The notes: generated by a model not told the origin, from the sequence alone. A stretch of 64,000 bases of DNA from Sphingobacterium sp. UBA7855 (GCA_002500745.1 DLST01000003.1:92351-156350), one strand, 5' to 3'; positions 18,069 to 27,667 are shown, counted from the stretch's first letter. Numbers and translations are program-made.

Positions 18069-19496
18069 ATGGAAAAAGTTCAAAAAAGGACTAAAATTGT
18101 CGCAACATTAGGCCCTGCTTCGGCAGACAAACAAGTTTTGACCAGCATGATTGCCAAAGGGGTTGATGTGTGTCGGTTGAATTTCTCTCATGGCAGCCAG
18201 GCAGATCACCTTAAGGTAATCGAAACTATAAATGCAATAAATAATGAAACAGGATTCAATGTTGCCATCTTAGCTGATTTACAAGGTCCGAAAATTCGGA
18301 TCGGAAAAATGAAAGAAGGTGGCGCTGTTCTGGTTAACGGTTCAAAAGTTGAAATCACCACACAAGAACTTATCGGAGACGAAAACAGAATTTACATTAC
18401 ATACGAAAACTTTCCAAACGATGTTGAAGCCAACGAAATCATTTTACTTGACGACGGAAAACTTCAACTTCGTGTTTTAGAGACTAATCATAAAGATACA
18501 GTTACTTGTGAAGTCGTACACGGTGGTGTCCTTACTTCACGTAAAGGTGTTAATTTACCAAATACAAAAGTATCTATTCCTTCATTGACAGAGGAAGATT
18601 TAGATAACCTGAACTTTGCTTTGGACCATGGCGCTGACTGGATAGCTATGTCGTTCGTACGCTCTGCTGAAGACATCGCGCAATGTAAAAAAATCATAGC
18701 GGCAAAAGGAAGTCATGCGCGCATAATCGCAAAAATTGAAAAGCCTGAAGCGATCGAAAATATTGATGCAATTATCGAAGCAACAGATGCTGTTATGGTT
18801 GCTCGTGGAGATTTGGGTGTTGAGCTTCCCATGGAAGAGGTACCAGGACTTCAAAAGATCATCGTACAGAAATGTAGAGATCTTTCAAAACCAGTGATCA
18901 TTGCGACACAAATGTTGGAAAGCATGATCACTACACCTCGTCCTACACGCGCTGAAGTAAATGACGTCGCAAACTCTGTATTAGACGGGGCTGACGCAGT
19001 TATGTTAAGTGGAGAAACATCTGTAGGTGAATTCCCTGAAATTGTGATCGAAACAATGAGTAAAATCATTATTCACGTGGAACAAACTTCTTATCCTTAT
19101 TATAATGAGAAAGTTAGTGAAATCCACGATGGCACACTAATTCCTGATGCTATCTGTGCTTCCTCCGTCTATCTCGCTCAAAAAACAAATGCCTCAGCAA
19201 TTGCTGTTTTGACCTCGTCTGGAGCAACAGCGTTTGAAATTACTAGCTATAGACCAAATGTAGATATCTTAGTTTTCACAGGAACACAAAAACTTTTGAA
19301 ACAATTAAGCCTGCTTTGGGGTGTAAAAACCTTTATCTATGACAAGTTCGAAAGCACAGATGGTTCTATCCATGATGTTAACAAGTTTATTGTAAAAAAC
19401 AACTATGTTAAACCAGGTTCAATTATCATCAATACGGCTTCTACTCCGTTAATTGAAAAAGGTAAAACAAATACTATCCGTGTTTCTCAGTTATAG
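18069..19496 (+). CDS. pyk: Pyruvate kinase
   Basis: A 475-residue glycolytic enzyme making ATP and pyruvate from PEP. It has CRLNFSHGSQ near the N-terminus, the active-site signature IIAKIEKPEAIENID, the metal-binding MVARGDLGVELPMEEVP, and TRAEVNDVANSVLDGADAVMLSGET. The C-terminal allosteric domain ends in INTASTPLIEKGKTNTIRV. Length is normal. It is 134 bp downstream of the IPExxxVDY gene. Confidence 0.97.
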   Translation: MEKVQKRTKIVATLGPASADKQVLTSMIAKGVDVCRLNFSHGSQADHLKVIETINAINNETGFNVAILADLQGPKIRIGKMKEGGAVLVNGSKVEITTQELIGDENRIYITYENFPNDVEANEIILLDDGKLQLRVLETNHKDTVTCEVVHGGVLTSRKGVNLPNTKVSIPSLTEEDLDNLNFALDHGADWIAMSFVRSAEDIAQCKKIIAAKGSHARIIAKIEKPEAIENIDAIIEATDAVMVARGDLGVELPMEEVPGLQKIIVQKCRDLSKPVIIATQMLESMITTPRPTRAEVNDVANSVLDGADAVMLSGETSVGEFPEIVIETMSKIIIHVEQTSYPYYNEKVSEIHDGTLIPDAICASSVYLAQKTNASAIAVLTSSGATAFEITSYRPNVDILVFTGTQKLLKQLSLLWGVKTFIYDKFESTDGSIHDVNKFIVKNNYVKPGSIIINTASTPLIEKGKTNTIRVSQL

Positions 19497-19510
19497 GAAG
19501 TATAGGATTA

Positions 19511-19554
19511 GGCAAAAAAAAATAGCGTTCTAAATTGAACGCTATTTTTTTTGC
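19511..19554. terminator. Bidirectional terminator between pyk and the small exported protein
   Basis: A nearly 20-bp inverted repeat: GGC, an A-tract and TAGCGTTC, a 6-nt loop, then GAACGCTA, a T-tract and GCC. It has T-runs in both directions. The TAG stop of the convergent gene lies inside the stem at 19542-19544. Confidence 0.9.
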
Positions 19555-19871
19555 CTGTTTTTATATAAAGAATCAATCTTTAATTTAAACCCTTCCATCT
19601 TTAGTGAATCGCTTATTCGTTTGAGTGGAAGATCAACAGCTTCCCGATCTGCCTTAGGCATCTTTTCTGTTCCGGGCATCGGAGCCAGACTGTCCATACG
19701 CCTTAACTTCTTAACGGGCATGCGATACTTTTCATCTGCCGAATCCAATTTAAGAATAGGCATTTTTGTTTCTTTTTCCTCAATTAAGGAAACCTGTGGT
19801 TTTACCTTAACCTGCCCCAAAGCGACGGTTCCCACCGAAGCCAATGTCAGTAATAATACGTAACTTCTCAT
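19542..19871 (-). CDS. Small exported protein of unknown function
   Basis: A 109-residue protein with a signal peptide (MRSYVLLLTLASVGTVALG, cleavage near residue 19-20). The rest is short, highly charged and rich in Lys, Met, Pro and Asp, with no recognisable domain. Its stop codon is embedded in the shared terminator with pyk. No homologous family is recognised. Confidence 0.6.
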   Translation of the reverse strand: MRSYVLLLTLASVGTVALGQVKVKPQVSLIEEKETKMPILKLDSADEKYRMPVKKLRRMDSLAPMPGTEKMPKADREAVDLPLKRISDSLKMEGFKLKIDSLYKNRQKK

Positions 19872-20322
19872 CTGTATATCTTTATTTAATAGTATTTAAA
19901 TGCATATAAGTATAAGCAAACGTACACACTCCACTTATTCACTCCTGATTATTTTAAATTGCATTCAATAATATTGCTCACACCTACTCATGAATTCACC
20001 AGCGCGTTCATTCATCAGTCAAACTCCATGGCATTGATTAAAAATCGACTACTATGCTCAAATTCACAGCATAACTCGTCACTATCCACTAATTTACAAA
20101 CAACAACACCTATATTTAAAAAGCTTGCTGTTAAACATTGTTAAAACAGCTTCAAAACACATCAGCATCTTTATATTTGTAACAATTCAAGAAGATGAGC
20201 TATAGCATCTCTATGGCCCTTAGAATGGTAGAAGGCATGCACGCACAAATAGTAAATAACGAATTGAGTGCTCTAAACTTTGTGATACAGTAAAACTTAT
20301 ATTTATTTAACCGTCTATTCAA
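19872..20322. other. Divergent intergenic region before the histidine kinase
   Basis: A 451-bp AT-rich gap. A TATATTTG (20172-20179) is a plausible -7 for the kinase operon. No gene-like frame, repeat array or RNA gene was recognised. Confidence 0.5.
20172..20179 (+). promoter_or_regulatory. Candidate -7 element for the two-component operon
   Basis: TATATTTG is an exact TAnnTTTG, about 144 bp upstream of the kinase ATG. The nearest TTG is too far upstream. Confidence 0.35.
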
Positions 20323-22155
20323 ATGAAGAAAAATAGCATTGTATTGATCATTGGACTGATGTCATTGGCCCTTATCGGCGTTTTGGCTATGCAATTCTAT
20401 TTTTTAAGAGATTCTTATCGTCAAAAATCTCAATTGTTTGATGAATCTGTCAATGCTGCGATAACAGCTGTTGCAGGAAAGTTAGAGCGGCGAGAAGTTG
20501 TTGACTTCGCTAAAGTTCAACAAGAACGAAATCTTGAAAAATCCAAACAAGAACAGGCAAAACAACGCCTTTTGGCCGAGCAACTCGAAATACAATATAG
20601 AATTGAAGAGCTAAAGAACAAGCAGCATACTATTTTCTCCAACTTCAAAGAGCAAGAAGATCAATTACGTGCGTTATATCCTAATGTTATTGAAATAAAA
20701 AATTCATTTTACGAGACATATATTAAAAGACCAGAGTACCAGAAATACATCAAATTTTCTGTTTCAAATGAGCTTACCGATGACAATCTCGTACAAGCCT
20801 TTATCATGCTCAACGCATCAAAGGTAGATGATCAGGTGAGCGGAAAAGATGATAGTACGCGCTTTGTTATTCCCTTACTGGATGGCCTGGTTGATCAGCA
20901 AACCAAATTCAGGGTAGCCACCTTACCCCCAAGAGAGGATGCAAAACTTACAAAAACGATCGCTGATTTAGAAAAAAGACTGGATGTGCTTAATAAAAAG
21001 AACTCCTGGTCGGGGTTTAACGTTTACGATTCTGTTGCCATGTTGGGGGGCAAAAAGGCTGACTATATCGAAGATGTCGCTATTGGAATGGAATTGGCTA
21101 AACGCCCATTGAAAGATAGGTTAAATATTATCATCGTTCAAGAGCTTATCAAGGAGGAATTGGCTCAACGCGACATCAGAGCGCCATTTAATATCGAAAT
21201 ATGGAGCACAAACAATATTTTACTTAATAATATCCTTAACGAAGCGGCATTAAAGAATCCTTCAAATACAACACGGTACTCCACTGCTCTCTTTAAAGGC
21301 GACATTGGTGCTGCGCCGGGAAAATTAACGATTTATTTTCCAGACAAAAAGGCGATTATTGCAGATAACATGGGTTATCTCCTTTTGCCTATGCTTGCAC
21401 TACTTTTTTTATTAGTAGGGTGTTTTGCATACACGTTGATTATCATCTTTAGACAAAAGAAAGTTTCGGAGATGAAAACAGATTTTATCAACAACATGAC
21501 ACATGAGTTTAAGACACCAGTTGCGACTATCATGATTGCTAGTGAATCGCTTAAGGACCCCGATATCAATGCCGACCATAAACGCGTTCAAAAATTGGCC
21601 AATATCATTTACGACGAGAATGTTAGATTAGGAAATCACATTGAACGTGTACTTGATTTAGCTCGACTAGAAAAAGAAACCTTAAAATTAGATCAGGTAG
21701 ATGTTCATATTAACGATCTTGTTTCTGCGGTTACAGACAGTATGCAGCTGAGAATGCAGAATATTGGCGGAAAATTTACTATTGATCTGGCAGCCACTAA
21801 AGATATCGTCGTTGGCGACGAACTGCATTTCTCAAACGTATTTTATAACCTATTGGATAATGCAATTAAATACAACAAAGGTGATCTACATGTGAATATA
21901 CAATCAAAAAACGTCGGTGATAGTATTGTGGTCACTATAGCTGACAATGGTATAGGTATGAGCCGAGATCACCTTCAAAAGATTTTTGACCAGTTTTACC
22001 GCATACCTACGGGGAATGTCCACAATGTAAAAGGATTTGGTCTCGGTCTAAGTTATGTACAAGATATTCTGAGGAGACTGAATGGAAAAATTACGGTTAA
22101 AAGCGAAAAAGATAAGGGCACGACCTTTGAGGTAATATTGCCTACAAAAAAATAA
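20323..22155 (+). CDS. Membrane sensor histidine kinase
   Basis: A 610-residue kinase. The first membrane helix is at 6-26. A periplasmic sensor region follows, beginning with a charged coiled coil (about 60-110). The second membrane helix is near 348-373. A HisKA domain carries the phospho-accepting H394 in NNMTHEFKTP, and a C-terminal HATPase has NLLDNAIKYN, ADNGIGM and GFGLGLSYV. No HAMP domain is evident. It pairs with the response regulator 101 bp downstream. The architecture resembles the Bacteroides RprX/RprY pair, but the stimulus is unknown. Confidence 0.9.
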   Translation: MKKNSIVLIIGLMSLALIGVLAMQFYFLRDSYRQKSQLFDESVNAAITAVAGKLERREVVDFAKVQQERNLEKSKQEQAKQRLLAEQLEIQYRIEELKNKQHTIFSNFKEQEDQLRALYPNVIEIKNSFYETYIKRPEYQKYIKFSVSNELTDDNLVQAFIMLNASKVDDQVSGKDDSTRFVIPLLDGLVDQQTKFRVATLPPREDAKLTKTIADLEKRLDVLNKKNSWSGFNVYDSVAMLGGKKADYIEDVAIGMELAKRPLKDRLNIIIVQELIKEELAQRDIRAPFNIEIWSTNNILLNNILNEAALKNPSNTTRYSTALFKGDIGAAPGKLTIYFPDKKAIIADNMGYLLLPMLALLFLLVGCFAYTLIIIFRQKKVSEMKTDFINNMTHEFKTPVATIMIASESLKDPDINADHKRVQKLANIIYDENVRLGNHIERVLDLARLEKETLKLDQVDVHINDLVSAVTDSMQLRMQNIGGKFTIDLAATKDIVVGDELHFSNVFYNLLDNAIKYNKGDLHVNIQSKNVGDSIVVTIADNGIGMSRDHLQKIFDQFYRIPTGNVHNVKGFGLGLSYVQDILRRLNGKITVKSEKDKGTTFEVILPTKK

Positions 22156-22256
22156 AAGGTTCCTTTTTTGTATATTTCCTCTGTAAAGAATTTTAAAGGT
22201 AGAGGAAGCTGATTTATCAGCATCAAGGGAATTCGTTAAAATTTAAAGTATTCATT

Positions 22257-22946
22257 ATGCAAAAGATATTATTAGCAGAAGACGATCCTAATTTAGGGGA
22301 TCTTTTAAAAGACTATCTCGAATTAAAGGGAAAATTTGACGTCACACTATGTACAGATGGTGATGAAGCAATATCCCAATTCAAGAAAAATAACTACGAC
22401 CTCTGCATCTTCGATGTGATGATGCCTAAAAAAGACGGCTTCTCGGTTGGGCGTGAAATCAGAAAAACGAACAATATTGTTCCTATAATCTTTGCCACAG
22501 CAAAAGGTATGATGGAAGATAAAACTGAAGCTTTTGAACTTGGAGGAGATGATTATATCACCAAGCCGTTTCGCGTTGAGGAATTGTTACTTCGCATCAA
22601 TGCTCTGCTTAAACGCAGTGTTCGCGATAAAGAGGAAGAGATCGTTGCAGACAAATTTGAAATTGGCGATTATTTCTTTGATTATACAAGCCAGCAGATT
22701 TCCTATAAAGGGCAGATGCAAAAACTATCGACTAAAGAGGCTGAACTATTACGCCTGCTCTGCCTAAAGAAAAATGATGTATTGACAAGAGAGGAGGCTT
22801 TATTAAAAATATGGCATGATGACAACTATTTTACGGGTAGAAGTATGGATGTCTTTCTCAGTAAACTTCGAAAATATTTGAAAGAGGATAGTAAAGTGGA
22901 GATTGTAAATGTACATGGAAAAGGTTACAAACTTTTGGTAAGCTAA
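22257..22946 (+). CDS. OmpR-family response regulator
   Basis: A 229-residue regulator. The receiver domain has the acidic pocket EDD (8-10), phospho-acceptor D53 in CIFDVMMPKKDG and the conserved Lys in GGDDYITKPF. A C-terminal winged helix (about 130-229) ends in GRSMDVFLSKLRKYL and VHGKGYKL. It is downstream of the cognate kinase and followed by a terminator. Confidence 0.92.
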   Translation: MQKILLAEDDPNLGDLLKDYLELKGKFDVTLCTDGDEAISQFKKNNYDLCIFDVMMPKKDGFSVGREIRKTNNIVPIIFATAKGMMEDKTEAFELGGDDYITKPFRVEELLLRINALLKRSVRDKEEEIVADKFEIGDYFFDYTSQQISYKGQMQKLSTKEAELLRLLCLKKNDVLTREEALLKIWHDDNYFTGRSMDVFLSKLRKYLKEDSKVEIVNVHGKGYKLLVS

Positions 22947-22953
22947 AAACAGA

Positions 22954-22989
22954 GGGAATGAGTAATAGGATCATTCCCATTTTTTTTTG
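22954..22989 (+). terminator. Terminator of the two-component operon
   Basis: GGGAATGA (22954-22961) and TCATTCCC (22971-22978) form a perfect 8-bp stem, followed by A and nine T. Confidence 0.9.
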
Positions 22990-23098
22990 TCTATAGTGTA
23001 TAGAATTATGAAATAAAGTAATAATTCGATGAAAAGAAGAGAAAAAAACAATTTTATTCTTAGTAGAATATAAAAAATAAATACACTTTTCTAAAAAA

Positions 23099-23130
23099 TT
23101 TGCATTTTTAAAATAATTACGTTACCTTAG
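23099..23130 (+). promoter_or_regulatory. Promoter of the SAM riboswitch-metE unit
   Basis: TTTG at 23099-23102, 20 bp spacer, then TACCTTAG (23123-23130), one base off TAnnTTTG. The expected start (about 23135) coincides with the first base of the riboswitch P1 stem. Confidence 0.7.
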
Positions 23131-23134
23131 CATC

Positions 23135-23235
23135 GCTTATAGAGAAAGGCAGAGGGAATAGACCCGATGAAGCCTTAGCAACCTGTCCCTTGACAAGGTG
23201 CTAAATTCTACCCATTGTATATGGGAATGATAAGC
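23135..23235 (+). promoter_or_regulatory. SAM-I (S-box) riboswitch upstream of metE
   Basis: P1 is GCTTAT (23135-23140) paired with ATAAGC (23230-23235). Inside are the conserved core AGAGGGAATAGACCCGATGA, CCTTAGCAACC, a P3 hairpin CCTTGACAAGG followed by TGCTAA, and a P4 hairpin with CCCAT/ATGGG. This is the S-box order known to bind S-adenosylmethionine. No terminator stem with a T-run lies between P1 and the ATG 78 bp away. Control is therefore probably by translation initiation or another alternative fold rather than by intrinsic termination. High SAM should repress metE. Confidence 0.92.
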
Positions 23236-23313
23236 CGAAGTCACCAAATTCTAGTGTGTCCTTCTCTCTCTAGCAAGAAATATAGTTGAAAAAAAATATT
23301 AAAAACATTCATT

Positions 23314-25626
23314 ATGTTATTGACTAACAATTTAGGTTACCCTCGTGTGGGCGCGTTCCGCGAATTGAAAAAAGCCAATGAGGCCTATTGGGCTAAAAAA
23401 TCTTCTGTTGAGGAATTATTGGATACCGCAAAAAAAATACGTGAAGGCAATTGGAAAACACAAAAAGATGCTGGAATAGATTTGATCCCTTCCAATGATT
23501 TCTCCTTTTACGATCAAGTATTGGATTTAACCCTTACGGTTGGTGCAATTCCTGCCCGTTACCATTCTTTATTGAATAAAGTAGACAACAATTACAGTTT
23601 AGATCTATATTTCGCTATGGCTCGTGGTTTCCAACAGGAAGGAATCGACGTGACTGCAATGGAAATGACCAAGTGGTTAGATACCAACTACCATTACATG
23701 GTACCAGAATTTACAAAAGATCAAGAATTTAAATTGACTTCTGAAAAATTCTTAAACGAATACAACGAAGCAAAATCCTTGGGCATTGATACTAAACCAG
23801 TTTTACTCGGTCCGATCACTTACCTATTGATCGGTAAAGAAAAAGAAGCTGGCTTCGACCGTATCGATTTATTGGATAAACTTGTGCCTGTATACGAGCA
23901 AATATTGGCTAAACTAGCTGATGCTGGTGCACAATATGTCCAGATTGACGAGCCTTTCTTAGCTTTGGATTTAGATGCTAAAGTAAAAGCTTTATATCAA
24001 CCTACTTTCGAAAAATTAGCTGCAGCAGCAAAAAATATCAAATTAATCGCAACGACTTACTTCGAAGCTTTAAAAGATAACGAAGATATCGCAGTTAACT
24101 TACCTGTCCATGCTTTACATTTGGATCTGGTACGCGGTGAAAACCAATTGGATACGGTACTAGCTAAAGTTCCAGCTTCATTAACATTATCTTTAGGTAT
24201 TGTTGAAGGTCGTAACATCTGGAAAAATGATTACGAAAAATCATTGGTTAAAATCAAACAGGCTGTTGATGCATTAGGAAAAGACCGCGTTTGGGTGGCT
24301 CCTTCTTCATCATTGTTGCATGTTCCTTTTGACCTAGATAATGAGCATAATGAACAATCATTACCTGCTGAAGTAAAGAATTGGTTAGCTTTTGCCAAAC
24401 AAAAATTAGCTGAAGTGAAAGACTTAGCTGTACTGGCAGAAGGCGAAGTTGATGCGGAAACAGCGAAACGTTTTGAAGCGAACAAAGCTGCTGCTGAGAG
24501 CCGTCGCACTTCTCCATTAATTCACAAACCTGAAGTTAAGACACGTACAAGCAATATCACTGATGACGATGCAAAACGTACTTCATCATTTGCAGACCGT
24601 AAAGCAGCGCAACAAGCGAAATTTAACTTGCCGGCATTCCCTACCACAACGATAGGTTCTTTTCCACAAACAAAAGATGTTCGTAAATGGAGAGCAGATT
24701 TGAAAAAAGGTGCTATTACTCAAGAGGAATACGATAAAGCAATCGCAGAAGAAACGGAAAACACCATCCGTCTTCAAGAGCAATTGGATATCGACGTATT
24801 AGTACACGGCGAATTCGAACGTAATGACATGGTTGAATACTTCGGTGAACAACTAGCTGGTTACGCTTTCACACAAAACGGTTGGGTTCAGTCTTACGGT
24901 TCTCGTTGTGTTAAACCTCCGATTATCTATGGTGACGTTTACCGTCCAAAGGACATGACTGTACGTTGGTCATCTTACGCACAATCGTTGACAAACCGTC
25001 CGGTGAAAGGTATGTTGACTGGTCCGGTTACCATCTTACAATGGTCTTTCGTACGTAACGATCAACCGCGTTCAACAACAACTTACCAAATTGCTTTGGC
25101 TATCCTGGATGAAGTACAAGCTTTGGAAAAAGCAGGTATCAAAATTATTCAAATTGATGAACCAGCTATCCGTGAAGGATTACCTTTACGTAAGGCTGAT
25201 CAGAAAGATTACTTGAACTGGGCAGTACGTGCTTTCCGTGTTTCTTCTTCAAATGTAGAAGACGATACACAAATTCACACACACATGTGTTACTCAGAAT
25301 TCAATAATGTAATCGAAGATATCGCTGCAATGGATGCTGATGTTATCACGATCGAGACTTCACGTTCTCAAATGAAATTATTGAATGCTTTCGCTGGCGA
25401 CTTTAAATATCCAAATGATATTGGTCCGGGTGTTTATGATATTCACTCTCCACGTGTGCCCAGCAAAGACGAGATGGTAGATCTATTGCGTAAAGCAAAA
25501 GCAGTAGTTCCGGCAGAACAACTTTGGGTTAATCCTGACTGCGGATTGAAGACCCGTGCTTGGCCAGAAACCAAAGCAGCTTTAGAATCTATGGTGGAAG
25601 CTGCCAAAATCTTAAGAGCAGAATAA
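23314..25626 (+). CDS. metE: Cobalamin-independent methionine synthase
   Basis: A 770-residue enzyme that transfers a methyl group from methyltetrahydropteroyl-triglutamate to homocysteine. Both barrels are present: the N-terminal half begins LGYPRVGAFRELKKA, and the C-terminal half starts at FPTTTIGSFPQT. Zinc ligands are visible as H657 and C659 in HTHMCYSEF and C743 in NPDCGLKTR. IQIDEPAIREGLP fits the active site. Regulation by the SAM-I riboswitch immediately upstream agrees with its role in methionine synthesis. Confidence 0.97.
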   Translation: MLLTNNLGYPRVGAFRELKKANEAYWAKKSSVEELLDTAKKIREGNWKTQKDAGIDLIPSNDFSFYDQVLDLTLTVGAIPARYHSLLNKVDNNYSLDLYFAMARGFQQEGIDVTAMEMTKWLDTNYHYMVPEFTKDQEFKLTSEKFLNEYNEAKSLGIDTKPVLLGPITYLLIGKEKEAGFDRIDLLDKLVPVYEQILAKLADAGAQYVQIDEPFLALDLDAKVKALYQPTFEKLAAAAKNIKLIATTYFEALKDNEDIAVNLPVHALHLDLVRGENQLDTVLAKVPASLTLSLGIVEGRNIWKNDYEKSLVKIKQAVDALGKDRVWVAPSSSLLHVPFDLDNEHNEQSLPAEVKNWLAFAKQKLAEVKDLAVLAEGEVDAETAKRFEANKAAAESRRTSPLIHKPEVKTRTSNITDDDAKRTSSFADRKAAQQAKFNLPAFPTTTIGSFPQTKDVRKWRADLKKGAITQEEYDKAIAEETENTIRLQEQLDIDVLVHGEFERNDMVEYFGEQLAGYAFTQNGWVQSYGSRCVKPPIIYGDVYRPKDMTVRWSSYAQSLTNRPVKGMLTGPVTILQWSFVRNDQPRSTTTYQIALAILDEVQALEKAGIKIIQIDEPAIREGLPLRKADQKDYLNWAVRAFRVSSSNVEDDTQIHTHMCYSEFNNVIEDIAAMDADVITIETSRSQMKLLNAFAGDFKYPNDIGPGVYDIHSPRVPSKDEMVDLLRKAKAVVPAEQLWVNPDCGLKTRAWPETKAALESMVEAAKILRAE

Positions 25627-25645
25627 TTCCTAAACGCTATTGATT

Positions 25646-25682
25646 AAGCCCTAGGTGAAATCTCACCTAGGGCTTTTTTTTT
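25646..25682 (+). terminator. metE terminator
   Basis: A perfect 13-bp stem (25646-25658 with 25663-25675), a 4-nt loop and a run of nine T. Confidence 0.93.
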
Positions 25683-25720
25683 GCGCATATTAATCTAAAA
25701 ATTGTAGCCAGATCAAGGGC

Positions 25721-26251
25721 CTACTTATGACCAGGATTACTTTCTTTCTTCCTAATTTTCCCACTACCTTTACTAATTTCCTGCTTTCCTCTAATCCGCT
25801 CCTCAATCGACTTTAGGCTTGACGAAAAATCAAGATCAACATTTTCAAGTTTCGCGATTTTTAACGCCTTCAACGCCTTTTTGTATTTTCTCATTTTCTC
25901 AAATAGAAGTGCTTTCTTTAGCCAGATCCCTGCCAGAGGCATCCCCGGAAGTGTCAAAGCGAATTTAATCGTTTTTTTTGCAGCTTCATATTCTCCCATA
26001 TCAATCAATGTCTGAATGAAATAAGGATATACTTCTACTGCCCGCACATTGTGCGCCAAGGCTTCCTGGAAATACCTTTTTGCCTGCTCATAATCAAACA
26101 ACTGTTCGGCATAAACTCTTCCCATCAAACACAGCGCCATTGTATTCGACTCATCATAGGATAGCGCATAAGATAAGGACTCTATTGTCTCCTCCAAATA
26201 TATCGGATAGTTATCCAGTGCCTGAAGGACGTATTTATTGACTGAATTCAT
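25721..26251 (-). CDS. TPR-repeat protein
   Basis: About 176 residues of helical repeats. A TPR-like pair is visible at ALCLMGRVYAEQLFDYEQAKRYFQEALAHN, with further helix pairs after it and a basic tail rich in Lys, Arg and Ser. I choose the ATG at 26251 (MNSVNKYVLQALDNYP); an upstream in-frame ATG at 26290 would add MKAGCECYVLENF. No signal peptide is present. It probably acts as a protein-interaction scaffold; the partner is unknown. Convergent with metE. Confidence 0.75.
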   Translation of the reverse strand: MNSVNKYVLQALDNYPIYLEETIESLSYALSYDESNTMALCLMGRVYAEQLFDYEQAKRYFQEALAHNVRAVEVYPYFIQTLIDMGEYEAAKKTIKFALTLPGMPLAGIWLKKALLFEKMRKYKKALKALKIAKLENVDLDFSSSLKSIEERIRGKQEISKGSGKIRKKESNPGHK

Positions 26252-26679
26252 AAAATTTTCTAAAACATAACATTCACATCCAGCTTTCACAATAACTTTG
26301 AAAGTAACTGGATTTTAAAACTCCTTAATTAAGCTTTAAGCTAAGCATATTGGACAAGTGGACTACCATTTAGAGGGCCAAGTTTTAGCCAATAGCAACC
26401 TAGGTTACTTAACGTATTAAGAAAGAAGATTAGGAAAGAGCCGTATTCCGAAGAATATTCCCGAGAATCTTCTCTGTGGACGAAGCGGGATTTTCTAATA
26501 TTGCAAACATATTCTTCCGTTTTTATTAATTATTCTGTTGAATTGCAAAGATTCAAAATATTTACCAAATTACAAAAACTTTTGATTATTAACATGTTAT
26601 ATTCTTCAGAACGATATTGGCATATTATTGTCGCATCAATTTCACTAAAATTCACTGACAATTTCCCCATCTTTGAACC
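26252..26679. other. Divergent intergenic region, no gene seen
   Basis: About 430 bp of AT-rich sequence between the TPR gene (-) and the HTH gene (+). A CATCTTTG at 26668-26675, one base off the -7 consensus, lies just before the HTH ATG. No coding frame or RNA gene was recognised. Confidence 0.45.
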
Positions 26680-27270
26680 ATGGAAAGTCAATCAGCTAAT
26701 CAATTCATCAAACTATCAAGAAAACGTAAGGGACTAACGCAGCAGGAACTCGCTGATCGAGCAGGTGTATCGCTAAGAACTGTGCAACGCATAGAAAAAG
26801 GCACGGAAGAAATCAGTGGATTTAGTCTCAAACAGATCAGTCAAATTTTGGAAATACCATTAGAACAACTCATTATGCCAAATGTAAATTAAATCAGTAT
26901 CGACAACAATCAAACAGGAAGTATTAAAGCCTTATATTTAGCATCGCTTACCTTTCTGGTCAATCCACTATTAGGGTTATTGGTGCCTGCAATTATGGGC
27001 TATACGAAACAAAACAGAGACGCCTTATACAGTAAGCACCTAAAAAGAATAATTACAACACATGCTGTTGGGCTATTTTTTCTCGGAAGTTTCATAGGCT
27101 ATATCATTATTGCAGATTTTTTTAAGATTTCGCTACCGTCTTTTTTAAGCGATATCTTTAATAGCGCCTATATTTTACTCATCCCAGTATGCTATTACAT
27201 ATTGATTCTAACATTTACTATTTCTAATTATATCGCAATAAGAAAGGCCAAACCCAATTCTGTAAACTAA
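26680..27270 (+). pseudogene. HTH-membrane fusion regulator interrupted by an in-frame TAA
   Basis: The first 70 codons encode an XRE-type helix-turn-helix (LTQQELADRAGVSLRTVQRIEKG) ending at a TAA (26890-26892). The same frame stays open after it to 27270. It encodes a linker (ISIDNNQTGSIKAL), a membrane segment (LYLASLTFLVNPLLGLLVPAIMGY) and two further membrane helices. In Bacteroidota such HTH domains are often fused to a DUF4870-like membrane region with a PLLGLLVP motif. The TAA is one transition from CAA (Gln), so I read this as one gene broken by a nonsense mutation. A split into two proteins is the alternative; the second would lack an ATG before its first membrane helix. Confidence 0.7.
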
Positions 27271-27301
27271 AACAATACAAATGAAACTATTGCATTCAAA
27301 A

Positions 27302-27667
27302 TCACATCGGTTTCTTTTGTACGATTAACACCCAATCTTTCTCAAGCAGCAGATAACCTGTTTCATAAATAAACTGGTAAGTTTGACCTTTATTGTTGGA
27401 AAAATTATGAGTATGGAATTTAAAATCAAACCCCAATTGTTTTAACTTTTCACGCTGTATTTTGACCATGCCCTCCCCGTTCAACGTATCCAACAATATA
27501 CGGCGGTTTTTTCGCAGGATATTATTCACGTTACGCACCAAATTGGTTTGGTCGCTATTCAATTTATTATTATAGGCATTCCGACAAGCATCATCACAAA
27601 ATCGCTTGTCAGAACGGCCACGTATACCCTTGCCACATTCAAGGCAAGCTCTTTCAACAGAACTCAT
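27302..27667 (-). CDS. Zinc-ribbon protein (DUF2116-like)
   Basis: A 121-residue protein with an N-terminal treble-clef or zinc ribbon, CLECGKGI (C9, C12) and RFCDDACRNAYNN (C24, C28). A basic helical middle and a beta-rich C-terminus with aromatic residues follow. Small proteins of this type are common in Sphingobacteriales; function unknown. It is divergent from ssb and convergent with the broken HTH gene. Confidence 0.75.
   Translation of the reverse strand: MSSVERACLECGKGIRGRSDKRFCDDACRNAYNNKLNSDQTNLVRNVNNILRKNRRILLDTLNGEGMVKIQREKLKQLGFDFKFHTHNFSNNKGQTYQFIYETGYLLLEKDWVLIVQKKPM

Noticed and set aside
19959..20144. 61-codon frame in the gap before the histidine kinase
   Set aside because: No promoter, composition or motif support; chance frame in AT-rich sequence.
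26893..27270. Separate membrane-protein gene
   Set aside because: No ATG before the first membrane helix, and the frame is continuous with the upstream HTH gene, so a single broken gene is more likely.
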